A DNA stretch of 40,265 nucleotides, from the NCBI GenBank assembly GCA_016234485.1, contig JACRBL010000050.1, positions 1 to 40,265 of the forward strand, in the 5' to 3' direction. The position numbers and the translations under genes were made by a program. Positions 8,241 through 15,419 of the stretch are shown in pieces. The DNA comes from Chloroflexota bacterium (GTDB lineage: Bacteria; Chloroflexota; Anaerolineae; Anaerolineales; Villigracilaceae). Within the stretch, counting starts at the first letter, position 1, and each line of letters starts with the position of its first letter. The notes below the pieces were generated by a model. The model saw nothing but the letters and a program-made list of their open reading frames with translations, had not been told where the DNA came from and did no database searches.

Positions 8241-8456
8241 TTATTTCTCTTCCATGCGCTGGAGGGCCGAGTCGAGCAGGCTTCGCACAGCGAGCAACAT
8301 TTCCTTGCGGGCGGCGCGGCGGTGTTCGACGAAGCCTTCGGGCAATAAGCCCTTCATGGCCTCGCGCATTTCCTCGTGTGCCTTCTTGTAATGCTCGCGG
8401 GTCTCTTCGGGGATGGCGGATTTGATCTTGGATTCGCGTGTTTTTTTGGTTGCCAT
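8241..8456 (-). CDS. Small helical charged protein, unknown function
   Basis: A 71-residue protein, rich in Lys, Glu and Arg, predicted as two long helices (about 18-40 and 43-70). It has no membrane segment and no Cys. The start at 8456 is supported by AAGGAG on the minus strand, 6 nt upstream. It lies 39 bp downstream of the SRPBCC-PDZ-DinB gene in the same direction and could be read from the same transcript. No recognised family; the basic N-terminus (MATKKTRESKIKSA) could bind nucleic acid, but nothing proves it. Confidence 0.7.
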   Translation of the reverse strand: MATKKTRESKIKSAIPEETREHYKKAHEEMREAMKGLLPEGFVEHRRAARKEMLLAVRSLLDSALQRMEEK

Positions 8457-8495
8457 AGGATACTCCTTATTTACTCCCGCATTATAGCGCTCTCG

Positions 8496-9695
8496 TTATT
8501 TTCGCGCCGCGGCCAGCGTATCCTTGATCTGACCCGTGTGCGCGGTGAGATGGAAATTCGGTTGGAGCAGGTTGGATCCCCAGCGATAGAAACTTCCCTT
8601 GTTCGCTACAAACTCGGCGGGGATGAGTTCGGTGTAGGCCAGCGTCTCTACCACGGCGCGGCGCAATTCGGCGAGCATCAGCGCGATGGACGGGTTGGCC
8701 TTCACCGTCGCCTGCACTTGCGCGTGGACGTTACTGCCAAAGCCGTCGGTGGTGGGCTCGTAGCCGTCAATCATGCCCGTAAGGAAGATCGAATTGAAAC
8801 GCTCGCCACTGATGAGATGCGCCACCACTTCCAACGCGCTCCATTCTCCCTCTAGCGGATGCGCCATGGCCTGCTCGTCTGTCACGCCTTCAAAACACGC
8901 TTCCAACTCCGTCAGAGCGGACTCGTAGAATCCGCGCGCCCTCTTCGCCAATTCCACCGCGTCGAACGGGACATCGGGCATGGGGCGTTTCGTCAATTCC
9001 ATCGTCACGGTCTTCTTCTCCGCGCCGCGATAGAACGAGACTTCGATCTTGTCGCCGCCTTTCTTGCCCGCGATGGCATTCGGCAGGCTGAACGCGTCAG
9101 AACGGATGGCGTGGCCCGCAAACTCCACGATCACGTCATCGCGTTGCAAGCCGCATTTCTGCGCGCCCATCCCGTCCAACACGCCATCGAGACGAAGCCC
9201 CTCGCTGACGGGTACGCCCAGCGCGTGTCTCTGCTCTTCGGTGAAATCGCCAGGGATGACTCCCAGCATGGGGCGATTGGCGATGCGCAAATCAATTCCT
9301 GTCTCCAGCACAGACTTGAGATTCTCGAGACTCTCCACCCAATTCTCGCGGAAACTTTCTGGTTTGCCTGCCCACGCGGCGTCATCGGGGACATCGTGAT
9401 CGAGTCGGACGCGGGCCGCGCCTCCCTCGTCTGAAACGCTGACCGTCACCTCGGTCGGCGCGGGATCCATGTTCGAGAACCAGCGAAACTTCACGCGCTT
9501 GCCCTCGTCCAATTCGAGGTAGTGGCCGCTGGAGTAGAAGTCTCCGCGCCACCAAAAATAGACGCGGCCGCCCGCGTGGGGGTCCACGGTAGCCACGTCA
9601 CACAACCACTCGCGCAGAGAGGTGGCGTTGGTGAAGGCGCGATAAGTCTGCTTTGCAGGAGCGTTTACAACAATTTCGGCGGTTACGGTTGCCAT
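8496..9695 (-). CDS. SRPBCC (AHSA1) - PDZ - DinB fusion protein
   Basis: A 399-residue cytoplasmic protein with three domains. Residues 1-135 form a START/SRPBCC fold of the AHSA1 type (VNAPAKQTYRAFTN ... WWRGDFYSSGHYLELDEGKRVKFRW). Residues about 140-235 form a PDZ-like domain (LGVIPGDF ... GAQKCGLQRDDVIVEFAGH). Residues about 245-399 form a DinB-like four-helix bundle (WSALEVVAHLISGERF ... NFHLTAHTGQI), whose His residues in DinB families bind a metal. The start is set at 9695 rather than the ATG two codons earlier because AAGGAG then lies 6 nt upstream instead of touching the start codon. The fusion is unusual: each domain is known, but the trio suggests a ligand-binding metalloenzyme with a docking module. 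Substrate unknown. Confidence 0.85.
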   Translation of the reverse strand: MATVTAEIVVNAPAKQTYRAFTNATSLREWLCDVATVDPHAGGRVYFWWRGDFYSSGHYLELDEGKRVKFRWFSNMDPAPTEVTVSVSDEGGAARVRLDHDVPDDAAWAGKPESFRENWVESLENLKSVLETGIDLRIANRPMLGVIPGDFTEEQRHALGVPVSEGLRLDGVLDGMGAQKCGLQRDDVIVEFAGHAIRSDAFSLPNAIAGKKGGDKIEVSFYRGAEKKTVTMELTKRPMPDVPFDAVELAKRARGFYESALTELEACFEGVTDEQAMAHPLEGEWSALEVVAHLISGERFNSIFLTGMIDGYEPTTDGFGSNVHAQVQATVKANPSIALMLAELRRAVVETLAYTELIPAEFVANKGSFYRWGSNLLQPNFHLTAHTGQIKDTLAAARK

Positions 9696-9784
9696 GTGCA
9701 TCTCCTTGATTAAAGATGGCTCAATTTTACAGACAATTGCGAACTACGCACCCTACCGAAGAAGGGTTTTTAAGAGAAAAGCCT

Positions 9785-9874
9785 AACCACGAAGGACACT
9801 AAGGTCACTAAGGAAAACCGCCTGAAAAACTCAAGCTTTTTTTCTCCTTTGTGTACTTCGTGCCCTTTGTGGTT
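9785..9874. repeat. Long imperfect inverted repeat, 'AACCACAAAGG' family
   Basis: The left arm (9785-9813, starting AACCACGAAGGACAC) and the right arm (9845-9874, ending CCCTTTGTGGTT) are reverse complements over about 30 bp with only a few mismatches. They enclose about 31 nt. The mismatches fall at regular intervals because each arm is built from CACNAAGG-type units. It occupies the gap between the cyclophilin gene and the fusion gene at 8496-9695. Confidence 0.7.
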
Positions 9875-9897
9875 AAAAAGGTTTTTTGAACCCGTTT

Positions 9898-10542
9898 CTA
9901 CTCCTCCGTGATCGTGACGGAGAGGATCGCGTCGCCTTCAAAATCGGGGAACTGCTCAGGGTCGCGGCGGGTGATGTTGTTCACCACATCCATACCTTCG
10001 ACTACTTCGCCAAAGATGGTGTGATTGCCGTCCAGCCAGGGCGTGGCCGCGAAAGTAATGAAGAACTGACTGCCGTTCGTGTTTGGGCCAGAATTCGCCA
10101 TCGCCAACAGGCCAGCGCGGTCGAAACTCAAATCGCTGATCTCATCCTGAAAGGTGTAGCCAGGGCCGCCCGTGCCTGTTCCCTCTGGGTCGCCGCCCTG
10201 CGCCATAAACCCATCAATGACGCGGTGGAAGGTGGTGCCGTTGTAAAATCCCTGCCGCGCCAGTTTGACGAAATTATCCACGGTGATCGGCGCTTTATCG
10301 GCGAAGAGTTTGATTACGAACGTGCCGCCTTTTTCCATTTCAAAGGTGGCGTAATACGTTTTGTTCACGTCAATCGTCAGTCCTTCGGGTGTCTTCGCTT
10401 TTTTCGGCAACGCCGACACGATAACGATGATAACGACGATCGCCATCAAAATTCCAGCCGCCCATTTAATGACCAGGGATTGTTGTGCGGCTTTGGCGCG
10501 TTCGGCGCGCATCATTTCTTTCTTGCTCAAATTGTTTGGCAT
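9898..10542 (-). CDS. Membrane-anchored cyclophilin-type peptidyl-prolyl isomerase
   Basis: A 214-residue protein with a charged N-terminus, one membrane helix (about 27-45) and a cyclophilin domain from about residue 60 to the end. The enzyme catalyses cis-trans isomerisation of peptidyl-proline bonds, here on the outer face of the membrane. Signature segments are [37 protein letters not shown] (with the catalytic Arg), [16 protein letters not shown] and [19 protein letters not shown]. The start at 10542 is preferred over an ATG 33 nt upstream because AAGGAG lies at a good distance before it. It is transcribed divergently from the amidotransferase gene at 10610. Confidence 0.93.
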   Translation of the reverse strand: MPNNLSKKEMMRAERAKAAQQSLVIKWAAGILMAIVVIIVIVSALPKKAKTPEGLTIDVNKTYYATFEMEKGGTFVIKLFADKAPITVDNFVKLARQGFYNGTTFHRVIDGFMAQGGDPEGTGTGGPGYTFQDEISDLSFDRAGLLAMANSGPNTNGSQFFITFAATPWLDGNHTIFGEVVEGMDVVNNITRRDPEQFPDFEGDAILSVTITEE

Positions 10543-10609
10543 ATTTCTTTTCTCCTTGTGTCCTATTTTACCCAAAACCGATTAGAATCCGCCCCCAAAG
10601 GAAAAACCC

Positions 10610-11332
10610 ATGCGACGACCCCTGATTGGAATCACCGCCCGACACGACGTCACATCCGAAAAACTTCCCGCTGTACTGCTTTTACAGGCTTACATATCTG
10701 CGATTATTGAAGCGGGAGGCGCGCCGATTCTGATTCCGCCCGACATGCCCGAGGACGGCTGGCGCGTCCTGCTGGACCGTTTGGACGGGGTCCTGTTTTC
10801 GGGAGGCGCCGACATCGGGCTGGCGCATTTCGACGGCGAGCCGCATCCCACCGTGGAGGTGGAGCCGATCCGCGACGCGCTCGAACTGCCCCTCCTGCGC
10901 GCGGCCGTGGACGCCGACAAGCCCACGCTGGGAATCTGCCGCGGCTTCCAAGTGATGAACGTGGCTCTTGGCGGTACGCTTTACACCCACATTATTGATC
11001 AACTCCCCAATGCGCTCGAACATCAATGGTACAGCCTGCAACCGCGCACCTATCTGGCGCATCCCGTCCGCGTGGAGGAGGGGACGCGTCTCGCGGACAT
11101 CCTCGGCGCGCCGCTCTTGGACGTGAACAGCCTCCACCATCAAGGCATCAAAGACCTGGCTCCAGGCCTCAAGCCCACCGCCTACGCTCCCGACGGCCTC
11201 ATCGAAGGAATCGAGCTCCCCGACCATAAATTTGCGATGGCCGTGCAGTGGCATCCCGAATGGATGACGAGCCACGAGGAGATGCGGAGGTTGTTTGAGA
11301 GGTTTGTGGAGGCGGCGGGGCGTAGTGCGTAG
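10610..11332 (+). CDS. Class I glutamine amidotransferase, peptidase C26 family (gamma-glutamyl-GABA hydrolase-like)
   Basis: A 240-residue cytoplasmic protein of the PuuD/C26 family, which hydrolyses gamma-glutamyl amides. It starts with MRRPLIGITARHD, has GVLFSGGADI near residue 60, the nucleophile elbow TLGICRGFQVMNVALGG with Cys110, and the VQWHPE motif with His215 and Glu217, completing the triad. AAAGGA lies 6-11 nt before the ATG. No polyamine genes are adjacent, so the physiological substrate is open. The last codons (CGT AGT GCG TAG) fall inside a short intergenic repeat that begins at 11321, so the C-terminus RSA and the stop codon appear repeat-derived. Confidence 0.9.
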   Translation: MRRPLIGITARHDVTSEKLPAVLLLQAYISAIIEAGGAPILIPPDMPEDGWRVLLDRLDGVLFSGGADIGLAHFDGEPHPTVEVEPIRDALELPLLRAAVDADKPTLGICRGFQVMNVALGGTLYTHIIDQLPNALEHQWYSLQPRTYLAHPVRVEEGTRLADILGAPLLDVNSLHHQGIKDLAPGLKPTAYAPDGLIEGIELPDHKFAMAVQWHPEWMTSHEEMRRLFERFVEAAGRSA

Positions 11333-11353
11333 TGCGTATTTCGTAATGCGTAG
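11321..11353. repeat. Short TAGTGCG/TAATGCG repeat at a gene end
   Basis: Tandem CGTAGTG CGTAGTG CGTATTTCGTAATG CGTAG units overlap the stop codon of the amidotransferase gene. A related, roughly inverted block (ACGCAATACGTAGTACGC...) lies at 12506-12540 on the other side of the lipoprotein gene. Confidence 0.55.
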
Positions 11354-11371
11354 AGAGTTGTTTTAGGGATG

Positions 11372-11377
11372 TATAAT
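11372..11377 (+). promoter_or_regulatory. -10 box upstream of the lipoprotein gene
   Basis: A perfect TATAAT lies 20 nt upstream of ATG 11398. No convincing -35 element is seen 16-18 bp further upstream. Confidence 0.4.
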
Positions 11378-11397
11378 TGTGCTGGAGGAATTGCGAA

Positions 11398-12489
11398 ATG
11401 AAAAAGACTTTTGTGATCTACTTTTTGTTGTGTTTGTTGATTTCTGCATGTGCTGTAGAAAGTAATACAGACGTAACCGCTACCACACTTGCATCTCCGA
11501 CAACAACCCGCCGCCCGACGTTTACCCCTCGGCCAACAAGCACTCTTTGGCCGACGCAAGCGCTTCCCTCGACACGTACCCCAACTTTGACATTCACGCC
11601 GACTTATACAAGTACTCCCCAGCCCGCATTAGAATCCCATACTTGGCCTCTTGAGCGAGTCTTGATTATGGTTGATGGATTGAGTGGAGATGGTGGATAC
11701 CAAACCTTCTCTTATCCTCCAGGATTCGTTTTGTTATTTGACGGAAGCTTTTTTTACAGCAGGTTTTATGAAGAAAATGGAGATTGGAAGATCAACCTGT
11801 ACCATGTTGATTTGGGGCGAAAACGCACTTGCCAATTCTTAAATACAATTGATCAAAATGGCTTTCTTGATTATGACCCAACGACTTATAAAGAACCCTT
11901 GGTGGATGGAGGGCCAACTACAATAATTACTATCAACGCTTGGAAGCGATTGAGCGGAACTTTTTACGATCTGGATCATGTTGTTCGTGGAGTTCATGAG
12001 GATGTTAATTTTCCGCCTGAACCTTCATTGTTAAGGACTTATAACCTTTTAGAATGGTATGACCCCGAAGGCCAAATATATGTGCCAGATCGAGTCGCTC
12101 TCTGGATATACGAGAATACGTGGTCTAGTGAAGACAGGAAGCCTTATGAACAAGAATGGAAATTAACAACTCCACGACTGGCGGATTTACATTCATTGAC
12201 TGGCTCGGCAGTTGAGAAATCTAACGGGCAATATGTCACTTATCGTGGCGATATTGCTAGAAATATTTTCCGTGACCTTAATAATTGGAACGATCATGGA
12301 GTCTTTGTTGAGAACGATCGGCAATATACTGTTTTCGCTCAGGTATTATTGCCTTATCAAGTAATCAACAATTTTCCCGAAGAGCGCGGATATGTAGCGA
12401 CGTTTACTGATTTATCCAATCCTCGACCAACTCTCACTTGTTATCCCTCCGACGGTCTTTTGCCGATCCCAACTCCTCCGTCCGAATAA
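11398..12489 (+). CDS. Predicted lipoprotein with Thr/Pro-rich linker, unknown function
   Basis: A 363-residue secreted protein. Residues 1-17 form a lipoprotein signal ending in the lipobox LISAC. A Thr/Pro/Ser-rich linker of about 60 residues follows (TRRPTFTPRPTSTLWPTQ and repeats of TPT type), then a folded domain of about 270 residues with many Tyr, Trp and Asp, which I do not recognise. GGAGG lies 9-13 nt before the ATG; the in-frame start seven codons upstream is less likely because it removes the signal-peptide start. The gene is visibly richer in A and T than its neighbours and is flanked by short repeats on both sides (11321-11353, 12506-12540), which suggests a later arrival. Confidence 0.75.
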   Translation: MKKTFVIYFLLCLLISACAVESNTDVTATTLASPTTTRRPTFTPRPTSTLWPTQALPSTRTPTLTFTPTYTSTPQPALESHTWPLERVLIMVDGLSGDGGYQTFSYPPGFVLLFDGSFFYSRFYEENGDWKINLYHVDLGRKRTCQFLNTIDQNGFLDYDPTTYKEPLVDGGPTTIITINAWKRLSGTFYDLDHVVRGVHEDVNFPPEPSLLRTYNLLEWYDPEGQIYVPDRVALWIYENTWSSEDRKPYEQEWKLTTPRLADLHSLTGSAVEKSNGQYVTYRGDIARNIFRDLNNWNDHGVFVENDRQYTVFAQVLLPYQVINNFPEERGYVATFTDLSNPRPTLTCYPSDGLLPIPTPPSE

Positions 12490-12505
12490 TACTATTTCAT
12501 CCATC

Positions 12506-12540
12506 ACGCAATACGTAGTACGCAACACGAAACACGGATT
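12506..12540. repeat. Short ACGTAGTACGC repeat before the racemase gene
   Basis: ACGCAATACGTAGTACGCAA and the following ACACGAAACACGG fill the short gap between the lipoprotein gene and glutamate racemase. It is roughly the reverse complement of the block at 11321-11353. Confidence 0.5.
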
Positions 12541-12548
12541 ACCTACAA

Positions 12549-13388
12549 ATGCCTCCCTCTCCCTCTCCCTCCCCCAACCCCATCGGCGTATTTGACTCAG
12601 GCGTGGGCGGACTCTCCGTCTTGCGCGCTATGCGTCAGTTGATGCCATCTGAAAATGTGATCTTCTTCGGCGATCAGGGACATGTGCCGTACGGGCCGCG
12701 TCCGCTGGAGGAGGTGCGCGCCTTTTCGGAGGGCATCACGCGCTGGCTCTTGGACGAGGGCGCGAAGTTGATCGTGGTGGCCTGCAACACCGCCTCTGCC
12801 GCGGCGCTGAAACATTTGCGCGAGACCTTTCCCGATGTGAAGTTTGTGGGGATGGAGCCTGCCGTCAAACCCGCGGCGGAGTGGACGCGTTCGCGCGTGG
12901 TGGGAGTCCTTGCCACGCCTGCGACCTTTCAGGGCGCGCTGTACGCGTCGGTGGTGGAGCGCTTTGCCAGCGGCGTGGAAATTTTGCAGAATACCTGTCC
13001 AGGCTTGGTGCAGGAGATCGAGAAGGGGAACTTGGAGGGGGAGGAGACGCGCGCGATTCTAGAGTCCGCGCTTAGGCCGATGTTGGAGAAAAATGTGGAT
13101 ACGGTGGTGTTGGGGTGTACCCACTATCCGTTTGTGATTCCGCTCATCGAGCGGATTGTGGGAGAGTCGGTGCGGGTGATAGACCCAGCCCCCTCGGTGG
13201 CGCGGCAGGCCGAACGTCTGATGGAAGCGGCGGGGACGGAAAACGCGTCCACGAGTCGCGGACGCGTCCAGTTTTATACGTCGGGCGAGGCGGAGGCGGT
13301 CGAGTCGCTTTTGCCGAAGTTGTTGGGAGAGTCGGGCAAAGTCGAGCAGCTGGTTTGGGAGGGGGAGAGGCGACTCGTCAGGCGGTGA
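12549..13388 (+). CDS. murI: Glutamate racemase
   Basis: A 279-residue cofactor-independent racemase making D-glutamate for peptidoglycan. The N-terminal PIGVFDSGVGGLSVLR is the family signature. Catalytic cysteines are Cys79 in VACNTASA and Cys190 in GCTHYPF, the standard two-base pair. FFGDQGHVPYGPR matches the substrate-binding region. The first 10 residues (MPPSPSPSPN) are a low-complexity Pro-Ser extension, and no clear Shine-Dalgarno precedes the ATG, because a repeat fills the upstream gap. The 3' end overlaps the convergent phosphatase gene by 11 bp. Its presence fits a cell that makes peptidoglycan, as do the LysM-M23 proteins at 32048-36872. Confidence 0.95.
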   Translation: MPPSPSPSPNPIGVFDSGVGGLSVLRAMRQLMPSENVIFFGDQGHVPYGPRPLEEVRAFSEGITRWLLDEGAKLIVVACNTASAAALKHLRETFPDVKFVGMEPAVKPAAEWTRSRVVGVLATPATFQGALYASVVERFASGVEILQNTCPGLVQEIEKGNLEGEETRAILESALRPMLEKNVDTVVLGCTHYPFVIPLIERIVGESVRVIDPAPSVARQAERLMEAAGTENASTSRGRVQFYTSGEAEAVESLLPKLLGESGKVEQLVWEGERRLVRR

Positions 13389-14793
13389 GCGAGGCGGTCG
13401 TCCATCCGTCTTTTCGTTTGTAGTGCAGGGTGAAGGTGACGGTGGGGTCGGGGGAATCGAAGTCCACGTGGACAAGGCCGAAGTTGTTGAAGGCGCGATA
13501 GAAATGGCGCTTTTGGCCTGTGAGCCATTTTGAGAAGAGCGGAATGTAACCGAAACTCAGCCAGACGCTTCCCTGTTCAAACGGCGAGGCGCAAAACTCG
13601 GCGATGGGGATGCGCTTTCCGCTGGGGCATTTGAGCTGCGCGGTGACCGCGTGACCCGAATGGAGGTCGCCCACGAGGATGCGTACGCCTTCGATCTCGT
13701 TGACTGCCAGGAATTTCAGCAGGCGTTGTTGTTCGGCGCGGAAACCCGTCCAGCGGTCGTTGGCGACATCGAAGAAAAACGGGTGGAGAAGCGAGCAGGA
13801 TGAGACGATGAACTTGACCTTGTATTTATCTTTCACATCCCTGAGCCATTGTTCGAGCATCACCCATTGACCTTTGCCGAGCATGGTCTTCTCGCCGCGC
13901 ATGTTGACGCGCATCGTGCGCGTATCGAGGACGAAGAAAGCCGCGCCGCCAACCGTGAACGAGTACGCGTACGAGGCGGGATCCTGCGGATTCAGAACCA
14001 TATTGCCACGCTCGTCCGCGTCGAACGGGATGAGCGGGTCGGGCGCGTGGATGGCTTGATGCTCCTCGTACGCCTTGAGCGCGGCGCGCACGCGTTCCGC
14101 CGAGAGGTGACGTTCCTGTGGCGGTCGGCGCTTCAAAAAGCGCGTGATCTTCTTCAAAATGGAAATATCCGCCCATTGACGCGAAGGATCGCGCCAGCGC
14201 CAGTCGTCGTCCACTTCGTGATCGTCGAGGGTCATAAAGAGCGGCAGGTTGGGGAGGAAATCGCGCATGACTTCGTGCGACCAGTTGTTTTCGTACACTT
14301 TGCGATACTCGTCGAGCGTGACCGCCACTTTGTCGAGACCGTTGTATTTGTCCGCGTCGGCGTAGATTTGATCGCCGAGGAAGAGGCCGAAGCGCAACTC
14401 GTCTGACTGGATGTGTTCGCGCAGTTTGACGAAGGTCTCGCCGCCTTTTTTGTCGGCGGGACGGTAGCACGAGCCGAACATAAAGTTGAAGGTTTTCTTC
14501 GCGCCAGGCTTGGGAAAAGTGGTGAAGGCGTGAAAGTCGTTTTTGGATGGATGGATTTTTTTCAAACTGACGGCATAGAAATATTTTGTGTCTGCTTTAA
14601 GTCCCGCGATGGGCAGGATGCCCGCGCAACCGTCTTCGGGAAGCAGGTCTGCCGCGCCGATGTACTTCGCGTCGCTGATATCTTCCTTCGTCGCGAGCCA
14701 GACGTGCATTTGCGCGAGGGAATCGGCGCGCGCCCAGATCTTCGCGCCTTTGTGCGTGAGTCCGCCGAGCAGGGGAGGGAGGAGGAGTTTCAT
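13378..14793 (-). CDS. PhoD-like metallophosphatase
   Basis: A 471-residue protein of the alkaline phosphatase D superfamily. An N-terminal Ig-like domain (about 1-95, GGLTHKGAKIWARAD ... LKADTKYFYAV) precedes the metallophosphatase core. Metal ligands are visible in FGSCYRP, FLGDQIYAD, LDDHEVDDDW and VGDLHSGH. There is no export signal, unlike classical secreted PhoD, so a cytoplasmic role is likely. The substrate is uncertain: phosphodiester or phosphomonoester. No Shine-Dalgarno can be seen because an octamer-repeat array runs right up to the start codon. It follows the nitroreductase gene in the same direction and overlaps murI tail to tail. Confidence 0.88.
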   Translation of the reverse strand: MKLLLPPLLGGLTHKGAKIWARADSLAQMHVWLATKEDISDAKYIGAADLLPEDGCAGILPIAGLKADTKYFYAVSLKKIHPSKNDFHAFTTFPKPGAKKTFNFMFGSCYRPADKKGGETFVKLREHIQSDELRFGLFLGDQIYADADKYNGLDKVAVTLDEYRKVYENNWSHEVMRDFLPNLPLFMTLDDHEVDDDWRWRDPSRQWADISILKKITRFLKRRPPQERHLSAERVRAALKAYEEHQAIHAPDPLIPFDADERGNMVLNPQDPASYAYSFTVGGAAFFVLDTRTMRVNMRGEKTMLGKGQWVMLEQWLRDVKDKYKVKFIVSSCSLLHPFFFDVANDRWTGFRAEQQRLLKFLAVNEIEGVRILVGDLHSGHAVTAQLKCPSGKRIPIAEFCASPFEQGSVWLSFGYIPLFSKWLTGQKRHFYRAFNNFGLVHVDFDSPDPTVTFTLHYKRKDGWTTASLTA

Positions 14794-14796
14794 GGT

Positions 14797-14936
14797 TTGG
14801 TAGTCGTGTGGTCGGGGTAGTCAGGTGGTCGAATGGTCAGTTGGTCTAGTGGTCAAATGGTCGGGTGGTCAGGTGGTTGGGACTATGTGACTATCAGACC
14901 ATGCGACCAACAGACCATACGACTAAACGACTATCA
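14797..14936. repeat. Palindrome built of 8-nt tandem units
   Basis: The left half is an array of degenerate octamers of the form GGTCNNNT (ggtcgaat ggtcagtt ...). At about 14878 the pattern inverts to octamers of the form CNANNNGA (ctatcaga ccatgcga ...), which are the reverse complement. About eight units lie in each arm, so the array can fold into one long imperfect hairpin. It fills the whole gap between the nitroreductase stop codon, which lies inside it (14934-14936), and the phosphatase start codon. Confidence 0.75.
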
Positions 14937-15410
14937 GACTGGTTTTACCGCGAACATCGTCAACTTCGCTCCCAGCGCGCGCAATTCTTCTTCGCCTTCA
15001 AATTTCATTCCGACCATCGCCATCACGGAGCGGGTGTAGGCGGGTTTTTTGCGGAAGAATTTCACCATGAGTTCGCCCGCGCCGTCGTTTGATAATGGCG
15101 TGGCGGTGGCGCTGAATTTCCTCCTGCCGACGCGCGCTTCAAACACGGGGCTGGCTTGAATGTTGCGAACCCAATCGGCGCGCGAGCCGTAGGCGGCCTC
15201 GATGTAATACGTGTCGGTCGCGGCGTCGTAATCCATCACGTCCACCATCGCGTCGCGCGGCTTGCCGCTTTTGCGTCCACGTGTGGTGATGAGCATCCAC
15301 TCCGCGCCGATCAGTTTTTCCCAGCCGCCGAATCCAACCTTGTGCATCCAGACGGGGAGTTTGAAGAAAAATTTTTGCAATGCGTTGGGGCGTTTTTCGA
15401 GTGTGTTCAT
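14934..15410 (-). CDS. Nitroreductase-family deazaflavin (F420)-dependent oxidoreductase homologue
   Basis: A 158-residue protein of the split-barrel DDN-like family, whose members use F420H2 or flavins. Family features are LITTRGRKSGKPRDAMVDV, which binds the cofactor phosphate, and YIEAAYGSRADWVRNIQASP. There is a hydrophobic N-terminal helix but no clear signal peptide. The gene starts 9 nt after the stop of the saccharopine-dehydrogenase-like gene, with AAAGGATG near the end of that gene as a possible ribosome-binding site, so the two are probably cotranslated. Cofactor choice (F420, FAD or heme) cannot be decided from sequence. The stop codon and last codons lie in an octamer repeat. Confidence 0.85.
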   Translation of the reverse strand: MNTLEKRPNALQKFFFKLPVWMHKVGFGGWEKLIGAEWMLITTRGRKSGKPRDAMVDVMDYDAATDTYYIEAAYGSRADWVRNIQASPVFEARVGRRKFSATATPLSNDGAGELMVKFFRKKPAYTRSVMAMVGMKFEGEEELRALGAKLTMFAVKPV

Positions 15411-15419
15411 AGCTCTATT

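Noticed and set aside
14797..14936. CRISPR array
   Set aside because: Repeats are 8 nt with no longer spacers, the orientation inverts midway, and no cas gene is nearby.
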